From positions 1 to 45,254 of the forward strand of contig CAMYOI010000019.1 of assembly GCA_947259955.1 (NCBI GenBank): a DNA stretch of 45,254 nucleotides. The letters run 5' to 3'. Under the pieces are notes generated by a model. It was not told where the DNA came from. It did no database searches and was given only the letters and a program-made list of their open reading frames with translations. Shown here piece after piece: positions 19,603 through 32,485 of this stretch; positions within the stretch are counted from its first letter, which is position 1, and each line of letters begins with the position of its first letter. The DNA comes from an uncultured Gammaproteobacteria bacterium. Lineage in GTDB: Bacteria > Pseudomonadota > Gammaproteobacteria > Arenicellales > JAANXG01. The translations under genes were made by a program, and so were the position numbers.

Positions 19603-20913
19603 ATGGTGCAAATGCGGGTTAACGGCCTGTTATTCTTATTGCTTGCTACCATCGGCGCGGAAGCGCTTGCATTCTCACAAATTCAGCACTGGATCACGGA
19701 CAACGGCGCCAGGGTATATTTCGTCGAAACGCATCAGATTCCCATGGTGCAATTCGTGGTCGGATTTGACGCAGGCAGTGCAAGAGACCCAGCCGACCTG
19801 AAAGGCTTGTCGAATATCGTAAAGGGTATGGTCGAGGAGGGTACGTCGAGCATGGACGGCGATATGATTTCGACCAGTTTTGAATCCGTTGGGGCGGAAT
19901 ACTCTGCCGGCAGCGGGCGTGACATCGCGGTATTCGAGCTGCGCAGTCTCAGCGACGAAGCAATTCTGGACGGTGCAATCGACGTGTTTGGCGAAGTCAT
20001 TAGCCAACCCTCGTTCCCGGAAGATGCTATGGAACGCGTGAGGCAACGGGTTTTGATCGGGTTGAAGAGGAGAGATCAATCTCCCGGGAGTGTCGCATCA
20101 CGGGTTTTTTACAACAGATTGTACGCAGACCACCCCTACAGCCATTCTCCCCTTGGAGAGGAGCAGACAGTCTCGCAGATAAGCAGACAGGATCTGGTTG
20201 ATTTCCACGAAGAGTTTTACGTGGGAGCGAATGCGGTGCTCGTGATCGTCGGTGATCTAAGCCCCGGACAGGCGCGAATCCGGGCCGGGCAAATCGTTGA
20301 CGGATTGCCGCGGGGAGCGAATCCGGCTCCCATCCCCGAGGTCCGGGGCCTGAACGAATCCGTGGTATTGAATGTCAGCTTCCCATCCAGCCAGACCCAC
20401 CTGCTGATGGGTCAGGCCGGTATCGCGAGCAACGACCCTGATTATTTCCCGCTGTATGTGGGTAACCATATACTTGGAGGCAACGGTCTGATCTCCAGGC
20501 TAGCCACGGACATAAGAGAAGAAAGGGGTCTGGCATACAGTGTTTACAGCACTTTTAGCCCGATGAAAGAGCCCGGCCCCTTTATCGTCAATCTGCAAAC
20601 GCGCAGCGACCAGGCGGGACTGGCGGAAGGGCTGTCCATGGAAACAGTACGCCAATTCGTCGAGCAGGGTCCGGACCAGGATGAGCTGGAAGCGGCCAAA
20701 AGCAATATCATCGGCGGATTTCCACTGCGTGTCAGCAGCAACGGCAAGATCGCCGACATTGTACTTAGCATTGCGTTTTACGGCCTTCCGCTCGACCATC
20801 TGGCGACTTTTTCCGAGCGCATCAAAGACGTCAGGGTAGACCAGGTCAAAGGGGCATTCCAAAGACGGGTTTTACCGGGCAAATTTTTGCGCGTGCGGGT
20901 CGGAAGTGGCTGA
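19603..20913 (+). CDS. M16 family peptidase-like protein (no HxxEH; non-catalytic partner)
   Basis: M16 fold sequence with 'LKGLSNIVKGMVEEGTSSMDGD' in place of HxxEH; directly follows the catalytic member. Confidence 0.87.
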   Translation: MVQMRVNGLLFLLLATIGAEALAFSQIQHWITDNGARVYFVETHQIPMVQFVVGFDAGSARDPADLKGLSNIVKGMVEEGTSSMDGDMISTSFESVGAEYSAGSGRDIAVFELRSLSDEAILDGAIDVFGEVISQPSFPEDAMERVRQRVLIGLKRRDQSPGSVASRVFYNRLYADHPYSHSPLGEEQTVSQISRQDLVDFHEEFYVGANAVLVIVGDLSPGQARIRAGQIVDGLPRGANPAPIPEVRGLNESVVLNVSFPSSQTHLLMGQAGIASNDPDYFPLYVGNHILGGNGLISRLATDIREERGLAYSVYSTFSPMKEPGPFIVNLQTRSDQAGLAEGLSMETVRQFVEQGPDQDELEAAKSNIIGGFPLRVSSNGKIADIVLSIAFYGLPLDHLATFSERIKDVRVDQVKGAFQRRVLPGKFLRVRVGSG

Positions 20914-20948
20914 TATTCCTCCCTTTCCGGATATGCCGCTGCCGCAAA

Positions 20949-21518
20949 TTGCCCGGCAAGTATAAAAGCGGCGTCCGCGTTATCGGAGGGCGGTGGAAGG
21001 GCACTAAGATTATTGCGCCCTCCGCCGCGGGGTTGCGTCCGACATCGGACCGGATTCGGGAAACGCTCTTCAATTGGCTGCAACCGCGCATCATGGGTGC
21101 GAAATGCCTGGACCTTTTTGCGGGAAGCGGTGTTCTATCGCTAGAGGCGCTGTCCAGGGGTGCGTCTCATGCGCTCGCCGTGGATTGTCAGCTCCGTTCA
21201 GTTGAGGCCATGTCCAGCGTATGCAACAGGCTGAAAGCCTGCGGTCTTGAGGTGCGGCTCGACAGGGCGGAAAATTTTCTCGAAAGACCCCACGAAGATG
21301 TATTCGACATCGTATTCGTTGACCCTCCGTTCGATCTCGGGATCCAGCAGTCGATATGCGCGAAGCTTCAGAAGTTCAGGTGGCTGTCGCCTGATGCCCT
21401 GATCTATGTCGAGAAGGCCGGGAAGAATGGATTCATTTGCCCGCCCGGCTGGCTTGAGTTGAAACGCAAGCACACCGGCAATGTCACATACATGCTGTTC
21501 CAGGTACCGGGCAGTTGA
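20949..21518 (+). CDS. rsmD: 16S rRNA (guanine(966)-N(2))-methyltransferase RsmD
   Basis: 'VRVIGGRWKGTKI', 'RPTSDRIRETLFNWL', 'CLDLFAGSGVLSLEALSRGA', 'IVFVDPPF'. TTG start as in the track. Confidence 0.93.
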   Translation: MPGKYKSGVRVIGGRWKGTKIIAPSAAGLRPTSDRIRETLFNWLQPRIMGAKCLDLFAGSGVLSLEALSRGASHALAVDCQLRSVEAMSSVCNRLKACGLEVRLDRAENFLERPHEDVFDIVFVDPPFDLGIQQSICAKLQKFRWLSPDALIYVEKAGKNGFICPPGWLELKRKHTGNVTYMLFQVPGS

Positions 21519-21569
21519 CAGTCCAATGATTTTGTCAGTACGCTGCGCGCACGATGAATTGGAGTATTC

Positions 21570-24017
<2,448 letters not shown>

Positions 24018-24018
24018 T

Positions 24019-25977
24019 TCAGGCAGTCCGGCCCATCTGTTCGAGACTATGTACGTCCACCACCACATCGATTGCCTTGCTCAACGACTGTATCTGGTTG
24101 TATTGAGTGCTTATACCGTCACGTACGTGCTCCAGTTCGGCCAGCCTATCCTCCAGTGTGTCACTGGCCGTATGGATTCGCTTGATGCTTTCGAGTCGAC
24201 GCCGCAGCTGAACCTGGTGCTCCCTGACCTGTGACTCCATAGGCGACATCATCGTCCGCAGCCAGTCGTCAGCGTCGCGGTTGGCCCGTTCAAACGTATG
24301 TTTGATCTTGGCGACAACGGAATCGTAGAAGCGCCGCGTCAACACCATTTGTTCTGTCATAACCATTGACAATCCTCTGATGAAATGGTCGTGGCGCTCG
24401 ATCAGGCGCTTGATCTCCCTCTGGTATTTGTTGACCGAGAAACGCCTCGGTCTGATATTGGCCAGACTGTGCTCCTGCTGGAATTTGCGATAGACACCCT
24501 CCATCAGTTCCTGGATTTCCGTACCTTGTGCAGCGGCTTCGTCCAGGGTTTCAGTGACATTCGAGAAAAACCGGACCATCGACGTCCTCAATCCGCCTGT
24601 TGTCAGGCTGATGGACATGTCCTTCTTGTTTTCGGCAATAAGTAGCTCCAGCTTTTGCAGACTGAGAGACTCGTAGAGTTTCGCGGTCTGCCTGGCGAAA
24701 ATCGAGCGTGTAACCTGGAAACGCTGCAGGTTGCGCTCCAGATGATTCTTGTCGCTCCTGACCTTGTGCATCATGTCTTCGACGACTTCTATGTTTTTAT
24801 GGCTGAGCTGTTGTAAATCCGAGATATGTTCGGTTACGTCGTCCAGGCGCTGTTTGTTGATCGCCGATACGGTGTCTACTATGTCTTTGAGCTCCCCGCG
24901 GACATTTCCGCTCACTATCTCACGCCTGGCTGGGATCAGAACATTGGCCAAGGCATCTTCGAATTCGCTGATGCGGCTGCTGATGGTCGTCTTTTCATCC
25001 CTCCTGATTTTTCCCAGCAGCGCTTTCTGGGCTGACAGGGGATATATCCGGGATGGGTCGACACCGAGCGTATGTGCCGTGCTCTGAATCTGTCTGTCGA
25101 GCTCGTTTTCCACTTCAAAACCATCCTTGAGCTCATCCCACAATACGTCGATCTTGTTGAGAACGACGAGCTGCCCTTTGTTGTTGCCATTGATATTGAT
25201 ATGATCCCGCCACAACGCCATGTCTGATTTGGTGACGCCCGCGTCCGCCGACAGTATGAAAACGACGGCGTGGGCGTTGGCCAGCAGACTGAGCGTGAGT
25301 TCCGGTTCGGAACCCAGGGCGTTCAGCCCGGGAGTGTCCAGAATGACCAGTCCCTGTTCGAGTAGAGGATGAGGATAATTCACAATGGCGTGCCGCCATT
25401 TTGGTATCTCCACCTCTCCAGATTCGGTGATCTGCATCCCGTCCTCGTGCGCCGTGTCTTCGGTGACGGGCAAGCCGAGGTCCTCTGCCTCCTGCCGGCT
25501 AACCAGTTTGACCTCGGTCAATTGTCTTAGCAGCTCTGCGATTGACTGGGTATTACTGGGATCCAGAGGCAGGTTGTCCCATTCTTCCGGGTACTGTTTG
25601 TATTCGTGTACCGTGGTTTCCTGGCTGCGTGTTTCGATGGGCAGGAGCTTGAGACAAGGTTCCCAGTCATCGCGGTAAAGCAATTCGGTGGGACACATGG
25701 TAGTTCTACCGGCACCGGATGGCATTACCCGCTGTTCCATGTCACCGAAGAAAATGGCGTTGATCAGTTCTGATTTTCCGCGCGAAAACTCCGCGACGAA
25801 AGCCACGTATAGCCGGTCATCGGACAGATTGGAAACGAGCTGCCCGAGGCGCTGATCGACATCATCATTGGCCAAGTTCTGCTGGTTTAGCCAACCCTGA
25901 TAGTCCCTGATGCGCTGTTGCACGACGTGTCGCCAGCTGCTGTATGCATCCAGTTCGTGTTCGATTCGCGTAGTCAT
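24019..25977 (-). CDS. Dynamin-family large GTPase
   Basis: 652 aa; 'VAEFSRGKSELINAIFFG' P-loop, 'ILDTPGLNALG', 'VLNKIDVLWDEL', long helical C-terminal region. Confidence 0.85.
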   Translation of the reverse strand: MTTRIEHELDAYSSWRHVVQQRIRDYQGWLNQQNLANDDVDQRLGQLVSNLSDDRLYVAFVAEFSRGKSELINAIFFGDMEQRVMPSGAGRTTMCPTELLYRDDWEPCLKLLPIETRSQETTVHEYKQYPEEWDNLPLDPSNTQSIAELLRQLTEVKLVSRQEAEDLGLPVTEDTAHEDGMQITESGEVEIPKWRHAIVNYPHPLLEQGLVILDTPGLNALGSEPELTLSLLANAHAVVFILSADAGVTKSDMALWRDHININGNNKGQLVVLNKIDVLWDELKDGFEVENELDRQIQSTAHTLGVDPSRIYPLSAQKALLGKIRRDEKTTISSRISEFEDALANVLIPARREIVSGNVRGELKDIVDTVSAINKQRLDDVTEHISDLQQLSHKNIEVVEDMMHKVRSDKNHLERNLQRFQVTRSIFARQTAKLYESLSLQKLELLIAENKKDMSISLTTGGLRTSMVRFFSNVTETLDEAAAQGTEIQELMEGVYRKFQQEHSLANIRPRRFSVNKYQREIKRLIERHDHFIRGLSMVMTEQMVLTRRFYDSVVAKIKHTFERANRDADDWLRTMMSPMESQVREHQVQLRRRLESIKRIHTASDTLEDRLAELEHVRDGISTQYNQIQSLSKAIDVVVDVHSLEQMGRTA

Positions 25978-26208
25978 GTTTATCAGGATGTGAACGGCCG
26001 GCGCCAGTCAAGGTATAGATTCGTACTCTTCCTAATCTATATACCAAGAATTAGGAAATTGCAAAAAAGCAACAGACAATCAATAACTTTCCCCCGTAGG
26101 CTAGAAAACACTTTAAGAACACCTCCCCAGATCCACATTTCTTCTCAGGTTAGCCGTATTTCGCACCTGGCCAACGGCTCAGCCCTGGCCAGACGAACGG
26201 GACTCGGA

Positions 26209-27005
26209 TCACCGCTGGCATTGAACGCAATAGTAGGTAGAACGCTGTTGCGTCATCCTGCGCCGGATTGGCCGTGAGCACGATGGGCAGGGTTCGCCCT
26301 CTCTGCCATAGATCTGAAGTGACAATCCGAAGTAACCTGGGTTGCCATCGGCTTTCTGAAAGTCTCGCAGGGTTGTGCCTCCCGCACTGATTGCGTTACT
26401 CAAGACCCGTTTAACTTCCTCCGCCAGTCGCTGGTAACGCTCTACGCTGATTCTGTTTGCGGATCGCAGGGGATGTATGCCGGCCGAAAACAGCGCTTCG
26501 TTTGCGTAGATGTTACCAATGCCGCTGACCAACCCGGCGTTCATGAGAAGGTGCTTCACCGGTCCTGGCCGACGGTAGGCCACCCGGTGCAGGTATGCGC
26601 CGTCGAATTCGTCGCCCAGCGGTTCCGGCCCCAGGTGTCGCAGCAGCCTGTGGTGCAGCGGATGTCGTGACCAAAGTATGCATCCGAACCTTCGTGGATC
26701 CCGGTAGCGAAGACAAATACCTCCGTCGAACACGATATCGACGTGATCGTGTTGGTGCGGTGGCACATTCTGATTTAGTATTCGAAGGCTTCCCGACATA
26801 CCGAGATGGATGATTATGCTGCCGCTGCCGGTAGCCAGCAGGAGATACTTGGCGCGTCGCTCCACCAGTTCAACCTCGAGACCCTTCACGTACGAGGCTA
26901 ACCGAGTCGGGATCCGCCAACGTCGATGAAGTCCGTAATCCTGCGATCGATTATGTGGGGGGCGATGCCTCTTTTGGTAATCTCGACTTCGGGGAGTTCA
27001 GGCAT
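26209..27005 (-). pseudogene. mutM: Formamidopyrimidine-DNA glycosylase (MutM/Fpg), frameshifted near 26917-26926
   Basis: Frame from ATG 27005: MPELPEVEITKRGIAPHIIDRRITDFI(DVGGSRLG*); the other frame resumes RRWRIPTRLASYVKGLEVELVERRAKYLLL...; ends with zinc finger 'CPSCSRPIRRRMTQQRSTYYCVQCQR'. Confidence 0.85.
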
Positions 27006-27073
27006 TTTTTTCGATTGGATTTGAACGCTTGTGTGGCAATGACGAATATCGGACAGGTTGTATAGGTCAATTT

Positions 27074-28099
27074 ATGGTTTTTCAAGTAAAACTCTACAAG
27101 AGCGGCAATGAGTTCAGTGTGGATGAATCGGAGACCGTGCTGGACGCGGCTCTCAAGCACGGGTACGTTATTCCCTACAGTTGCAGGTCTGGAAGTTGCG
27201 GAGCATGCAAAGCCAGGATCGTGTCTGGGAGCGTGGACTATGGCGACTACGCGGGCGATACACTGACCGATGCGGATCATGCCAAAGGCATTGCACTGCT
27301 TTGCCAGGCCCGGCCGATAGAAGATCTGGTGGTGGATGCACGAGAGGTTGCGGTATCTCAGGAGATCGAGATCAAAATGCTCCCGTGCCGGGTCTCCCGT
27401 CTCGAAAAACTAAATCATGACGTAATGCTAATGACACTGAAACTGCCGGCGAACCAACAGTTTACCTACCTGGCGGGACAATACATCGACATTCTGCTGC
27501 GCGACGGCAGACGCCGTAGCTTTTCCCTGGCCAGCGCTCCGCGGGATGGAGGCGAACTCGAACTCCACGTGCGCCGGGTCCCGGGCGGGTTCTTTACCAA
27601 CCAGATTTTCAACACCATGAAGGAAAGGGACCTGTTTCGTTTTCAGGGGCCGCTGGGAACGTTTTTCCTGCGTCAGGATTCGGAAAAGCCGGTGATACTC
27701 GTGGCCGGCGGTACCGGATTCGCCCCGATCAAGGCGATAGTTGAAATGGCCATCGAGGAGCAAAATATGCGTCCCATCCATCTGTTCTGGGGCGTGCGTG
27801 CCGAACCGGACCTGTATATGAACGACCTGGCCGGACAATGGTCAGAACGCTACGACCACATCGAATATACCCCGGTGCTGTCGGAGGTGAATGCGGATTC
27901 AGGCTGGACCGGAAAGATGGGATGGGTGCACGAGGCCGTGGTAGAACAATATCCGGATCTCGGCGAATATGAGGTTTACATGTCGGGGCCGCCACCGATG
28001 ATCGAGGCAGGTAGTGCCGCGTTTCTCGAACACGGTTTGTCGGACCAGTGCCTGTTTTTCGATTCCTTCGAGTTTGCGTCCGACGTGCCACAGGGCTGA
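27074..28099 (+). CDS. 2Fe-2S ferredoxin-type NAD(P)H-flavin reductase (AscD / CDP-6-deoxy-delta-3,4-glucoseen reductase-like)
   Basis: 'IPYSCRSGSCGACKARIVSG' 2Fe-2S; 'RRSFSLASAP' flavin; 'VAGGTGFAPIKAIVE' NAD(P). Start MVFQVKLYK preferred over the longer 27029 ORF. Confidence 0.88.
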   Translation: MVFQVKLYKSGNEFSVDESETVLDAALKHGYVIPYSCRSGSCGACKARIVSGSVDYGDYAGDTLTDADHAKGIALLCQARPIEDLVVDAREVAVSQEIEIKMLPCRVSRLEKLNHDVMLMTLKLPANQQFTYLAGQYIDILLRDGRRRSFSLASAPRDGGELELHVRRVPGGFFTNQIFNTMKERDLFRFQGPLGTFFLRQDSEKPVILVAGGTGFAPIKAIVEMAIEEQNMRPIHLFWGVRAEPDLYMNDLAGQWSERYDHIEYTPVLSEVNADSGWTGKMGWVHEAVVEQYPDLGEYEVYMSGPPPMIEAGSAAFLEHGLSDQCLFFDSFEFASDVPQG

Positions 28100-28133
28100 C
28101 CTGCAACACGACCTCAGCGGGACGAATCAAGCC

Positions 28134-29399
28134 TTACCTCGCCTCGCTGTCCGGCAAAATATCCGCCTCGCCCTCACCGCTGTCCTGGTCGTCCGTCATG
28201 ACCGGCGCAGGCACGGGCGTTACATCCCGCGGCGTGGCCTGTTCGATTCCGCGTCTATAGAGGTCCAGCGCCTTCTCCTTCTCATCGAGTTGCTCGAGCA
28301 GGTGACCGAGCTCACGGTAGGCCTCAACCGTTCCACCGCAATCGATGCAGGCTTCGAGATATTCCCTGGCCTTGCCCCACAGCTCGTTGTTAAGCGCTAT
28401 CTGTGCCAGGCTAAGCATCAGCTCCGGGCTGTCCTTGTGGCCCGCGGCCCATTTTTCCGCATATTTGAGCTGTAGCGCAGGCTTTTCCGTCCGGATCCGT
28501 CCATACATCCTTACCAGGTTCGGGTCCCAGTTGCGTTGGATCGATTTGCGGACAAGCTCTTCCGCCTGCTGATTTTGACCCTGGTCGATCAGGCGCTGCG
28601 CATACGTGGCGAGCAGCTCAGGATTGTTACGTTCATCCCGGGAAAGCGACCGCCAGGTCTTTTTTAGCGTATCTTCCTGCGTGGAATCGGTTAGTAAACG
28701 GCGGCTCGACAGTTTCTGGAGGCGATCGATCTCTTCTTCCGGCGCCGCTCTCTGTTTACGAACACCGGGCAATAAATTGTGTAGGGTTGGCCAATCCTGA
28801 GTTTGTTCGAGAACTTTGACGCTCAAGCCCAGTACCCGTTTATTTCTCGGCGCCCGGATGCGGAGCCGCTCCAGGGTCTTTCCTGCCTGATCGTACTGGC
28901 CAGAGCGATACTGCAGGGTGGCTTCGGTCAGGCCGATCGCAACGGCCTGGTCTGGGTCGCGTTTCAAAGCCTGGTTCAAATACTCATCACGCTTCTTGAA
29001 ATCGCCCCGCCCCTGTGCGGCATGGGCTGCACCGAGGTAGTTCAACGCCGGGGTATCGGTTTCGCTGACGTAGTTCAATAGCTGGCGTTCGGCTTGTTCC
29101 CAGTCACCCTCGATGACCCGCATGATTCCCTGTGTCTGCAGTCGCCGCGCCTTGTCATGCTTGCGCCCCGTGCGCCAAGTGTTCACTGCGCGTGGCGAAT
29201 GCCATAGCCTGGCCAGGAACCGCACGAGTAAATAAACGATCGCAAAAATCAACAACAGCAGCAGAAGGAACAAGGCCAGAGACATCTCAATGTTCCAAGG
29301 TGGAATGGTAATCAGAACGTAGCCGGGATCATCCATTACCATGGCCACGAAGCCGGCCGCCAGCGCCAGTGCGATGAAAATTAGAAACAGGGATGTCAT
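28134..29399 (-). CDS. hemY: HemY-like TPR membrane protein of the heme operon
   Basis: Two N-terminal TMs, TPRs, hemC-D-X-Y synteny; 'IEMSLALFLLLLLLIFAIVYLLVRFLARLWHSP'. Confidence 0.88.
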   Translation of the reverse strand: MTSLFLIFIALALAAGFVAMVMDDPGYVLITIPPWNIEMSLALFLLLLLLIFAIVYLLVRFLARLWHSPRAVNTWRTGRKHDKARRLQTQGIMRVIEGDWEQAERQLLNYVSETDTPALNYLGAAHAAQGRGDFKKRDEYLNQALKRDPDQAVAIGLTEATLQYRSGQYDQAGKTLERLRIRAPRNKRVLGLSVKVLEQTQDWPTLHNLLPGVRKQRAAPEEEIDRLQKLSSRRLLTDSTQEDTLKKTWRSLSRDERNNPELLATYAQRLIDQGQNQQAEELVRKSIQRNWDPNLVRMYGRIRTEKPALQLKYAEKWAAGHKDSPELMLSLAQIALNNELWGKAREYLEACIDCGGTVEAYRELGHLLEQLDEKEKALDLYRRGIEQATPRDVTPVPAPVMTDDQDSGEGEADILPDSEAR

Positions 29400-30622
29400 T
29401 GCGGCGTCACCTTTGGCTTGATCTCCTGCAGTTTCGCAATGGAGCCGGAAACGTTCGGCCGTTCGGTGGCTAGAGTTTCGCCGGACATCTCATCCAATTC
29501 CGCAAGAATGGATTTGACCGATTGCTCTCCGGTATCGAAATAGTCCTTGAGGATTTGTGAGGCCTGTTCGAGATTGGCCTTGAAGGTGTTGTTATCCGCG
29601 CGCAACACCGCGATCTGGGCCCCCGATAGCAGCAGGCGCAGGTTGCCGGTGAGGAAATAGCGCTGTTCGGGCGCCAGGAGCGGTTTCGCGGGTTCCGCGG
29701 TGTTCTGGATCCGCACCAGGCCCTTGAGATCGTCGAGAAGCTCAGAACCCGCCTTCATCCACATGTTTTCCTCTTCGGTGAGACCGGTGTCGCTCTGTTC
29801 GCCCGCACCGGGTCGGGTCGGCTTGTTAACCAGGGGCAGCTGATCCACCGTGGAAATGATAGCGGCCAGTCTGAATGCGAGGCCAGGCAGATCAACTTGG
29901 TCCAGAGACTTGAGTTGGCCAATTTCCTCCGCAATCAGTCGCCTCACCTCGAGCAACTCGGGATTGCCAAGTTCGGCCAGCCGTTTATCGGCATAGTCGA
30001 ACGCGATGATGCCGGTTGCGATGTCCCCGGCCAGGCTGACGCTGTTATTGGCCATGCGCAGCAACTGATCGACTTCCTCCAATGCCCAGGAGTCGATGCT
30101 TCTGTCCATTGATTCATACATCTTGCTGACCGAACCGGTGAGCGCTTCCTGTTGCTTCTGCAGCGTATTCACGCTGCTTTCCAGTTCTTCCTTGATCGAG
30201 GTGGCCAGGTCATCCTGTCGGGCAACAAGCTTGTCCTGATCCGCGGACAGCCTGTCCTGCTGTTTCTCAAGTGCACGTATACCCTCCGTGACGCCTCTCA
30301 ATTCACCGGTCAGGTTGGCGGCGGTAAGCTCCTGCTGGTGCCGGCCCTGTACTTCCTGCCTGTACCAAGAGTATGCCGTTGCGATACAGGCGACCAGAGC
30401 GAGTATAAGCGCGACAATTCCAATCCCGCGGCCGGGTTTTGCCGCTGCGGGTGGCGGAGCGGGGGTGCCCGGCTTGGAATCCTCCGTGCTGCTGTCGGTT
30501 ACCTCCTCATCCGTGGGCGCCGAGCCCTGTGCCTTCTCCGATTCGCTGTCCGGCAAAGTGTCTTTCCCGCCATCCGTTTCATTGGCAGCGTCGCTGGCGG
30601 CTTTATCTTTATCTGGATCCAT
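29396..30622 (-). CDS. hemX: HemX-like membrane protein
   Basis: Acidic N-terminus, one TM, coiled coil; 'WALEEVDQLLRMANNSVSLAGDIATGIIAFDYADKRLAEL'; synteny. Confidence 0.88.
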   Translation of the reverse strand: MDPDKDKAASDAANETDGGKDTLPDSESEKAQGSAPTDEEVTDSSTEDSKPGTPAPPPAAAKPGRGIGIVALILALVACIATAYSWYRQEVQGRHQQELTAANLTGELRGVTEGIRALEKQQDRLSADQDKLVARQDDLATSIKEELESSVNTLQKQQEALTGSVSKMYESMDRSIDSWALEEVDQLLRMANNSVSLAGDIATGIIAFDYADKRLAELGNPELLEVRRLIAEEIGQLKSLDQVDLPGLAFRLAAIISTVDQLPLVNKPTRPGAGEQSDTGLTEEENMWMKAGSELLDDLKGLVRIQNTAEPAKPLLAPEQRYFLTGNLRLLLSGAQIAVLRADNNTFKANLEQASQILKDYFDTGEQSVKSILAELDEMSGETLATERPNVSGSIAKLQEIKPKVTPQ

Positions 30623-30737
30623 GGTTTGTTCTTTGCATCAAGTGGATGGTTTGCGTGACTTTACCATAGGAGCCGATAAAATCTGAGCGCAAACGATTGG
30701 AATATTCGGCTGAACCGGCAGATCAGCCACGGTCGGG

Positions 30738-31541
30738 CTAGGCGGCGGTCAACTCACTGAGTTTCTCCAAAATGGCAATGTTTCCGGCGTCACGAGCTGC
30801 CGCTACCGCGCCCCTCCAGCCCATTCGCCTCGCCTCCCGGAGCTGCCGGTCCCCGGCTACGACGAGCCTCGAATCCATCAGGTTTTCGTGCGAATGCCGT
30901 CTGAGCATTTTTATCAGGTTTTCGAGGCCGTAGACGCTGGTGGTTACTATCACGACGGCCCGTTCGTGGTCGAAAGTCTTCAGTATGGGATCGACGGGCA
31001 CCTCGGGACAGCGGCGCTCATAGCATTCGACATATTCAACCTCGGCGCCGCGTTTCCGCAGTGTGCTGCCCAAAAGTTCCCTGCCACCCGTACCTCTTAT
31101 GATAAACATGGTTTTGCCTCTGACATTGCCCATTTCCGGTGTCGACAGGAGGGATTCACTGCCTGGGGGAGGCGGGCATTCCAGAGTGACGCTTTCACCC
31201 GCATGGATAAGTGCCTGCGTGGTCGCAGCACCAATACTCGCTATGCGGATCTTGTCCAGGCTGACGCCCGCCAAGCGGGCGCATTGCAGGCCAAACCTTA
31301 CGGCATAGATGCTGATGAAAATAACCCAGTCAGCGGATTTGAGGCCCTGCACCTGTCCTGACATAAGATCGGTGAACCGCCTTGAGCCGATCTCGATCGT
31401 TGGAAAGATCAACGTCCGGCCGCCCGATCGCTCGATCAAAGCCGCCAGTTCGCCCGCTTGTTCAACCGGGCGTGTCACGATGACGCTAAGGCCGTTCAGT
31501 CCGGTTTTCGCTGAAGACTTCACGCAGAATGTCTTGCGCAC
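30738..31541 (-). CDS. hemD: Uroporphyrinogen-III synthase (start uncertain; annotated start overlaps hemC)
   Basis: '[24 protein letters not shown]', '[16 protein letters not shown]'; synteny. Confidence 0.87.
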   Translation of the reverse strand: MRKTFCVKSSAKTGLNGLSVIVTRPVEQAGELAALIERSGGRTLIFPTIEIGSRRFTDLMSGQVQGLKSADWVIFISIYAVRFGLQCARLAGVSLDKIRIASIGAATTQALIHAGESVTLECPPPPGSESLLSTPEMGNVRGKTMFIIRGTGGRELLGSTLRKRGAEVEYVECYERRCPEVPVDPILKTFDHERAVVIVTTSVYGLENLIKMLRRHSHENLMDSRLVVAGDRQLREARRMGWRGAVAAARDAGNIAILEKLSELTAA

Positions 31542-32484
31542 CTCGCCTGATCAACTCGTCCGCGGCCCGTTTACCCAGCCGGATAGGTTCATCAGCTGTG
31601 CCCTCGATGCGGGTCCTGATGAGGTGACTTCCGTCGACGCTGCCGACCAGGCCTTCCAGCAGCATGCGGTCACCCGAGATTTGCGCGTATGCGCCTATCG
31701 GGACCTGGCAGCCACCTTCCAGTTTTTCGTTCATTGCCCGCTCCGCTTCCACGCACCGCCGGGTGGGAAGATGATCCAGCGGTTTCAGAAGATCCTGCAC
31801 CGCGCTGTCGCTGCGTCGGGATTCAATTCCGACCGCTCCCTGTCCGACGGCGGGAAGGGACACGTCGGTGTTTAGCGCGTGTCGGATCCGGTCTGACAGG
31901 TCAAGGCGCTTCAGGCCCGCGGCGGCCAGGATGATGGCATCGAATTCACCTGCGTCGAGTTTGCTCAGGCGGGAATTTACGTTACCTCGCAGGTTTTCGA
32001 ACCGCAGCGAAGGGTACGCCGATCGCAGTTGGGCCTGGCGTCTCAGGCTGCAGGTGCCGACCCTTCCGCCGTCCGGCAGATGGTCCAAAGCTGAATACTC
32101 ATTGGAGACAAACGCGTCGTGAGGGTCTTCTCTTTCACAGATCGCGCTGATGATGAATTGATCAGGCAGGTGCACAACGACGTCTTTCATGGAATGCACC
32201 GCGATATCCGCGCGTCCCCGTAGCAGGCTTACCTCCAGTTCCTTCATGAACAGGCCTTTGCCTCCGACATTGGCGAGAGGTGCGTCCAGCATTCGGTCCC
32301 CCGTGGTCGTCACTTCGACAAGCTCCACGGCCAGACCGGGGTGATGCATGGATAGCCGTGATTGAACAAATCTTGCCTGCCACAAGGCCAAAGGGCTCCT
32401 ACGGGTGGCGATTCGAAGCGTCCCCATTCCGCGTATTTCGATCAGTGTCGACGCGGCAGAAGGCGATACGCAGGCATTCGGCAA
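31486..32484 (-). CDS. hemC: Hydroxymethylbilane synthase (porphobilinogen deaminase)
   Basis: '[15 protein letters not shown]', '[28 protein letters not shown]', '[12 protein letters not shown]'; true start likely the internal MGTLRIATR. Confidence 0.95.
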   Translation of the reverse strand: MPNACVSPSAASTLIEIRGMGTLRIATRRSPLALWQARFVQSRLSMHHPGLAVELVEVTTTGDRMLDAPLANVGGKGLFMKELEVSLLRGRADIAVHSMKDVVVHLPDQFIISAICEREDPHDAFVSNEYSALDHLPDGGRVGTCSLRRQAQLRSAYPSLRFENLRGNVNSRLSKLDAGEFDAIILAAAGLKRLDLSDRIRHALNTDVSLPAVGQGAVGIESRRSDSAVQDLLKPLDHLPTRRCVEAERAMNEKLEGGCQVPIGAYAQISGDRMLLEGLVGSVDGSHLIRTRIEGTADEPIRLGKRAADELIRRGAQDILREVFSENRTERP

Positions 32485-32485
32485 A

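Noticed and set aside
24019-25977. Anti-phage defence dynamin (LeoA/BDLP-like system)
   Set aside because: Single dynamin-family GTPase among housekeeping genes with no partner dynamin, defence genes or mobile context; no basis for a defence claim.
31486-31541. Unusual 56-nt hemC/hemD overlap
   Set aside because: Most likely an over-extended hemD start; the conserved domain begins at LSVIVTRP, so the true start is probably downstream.
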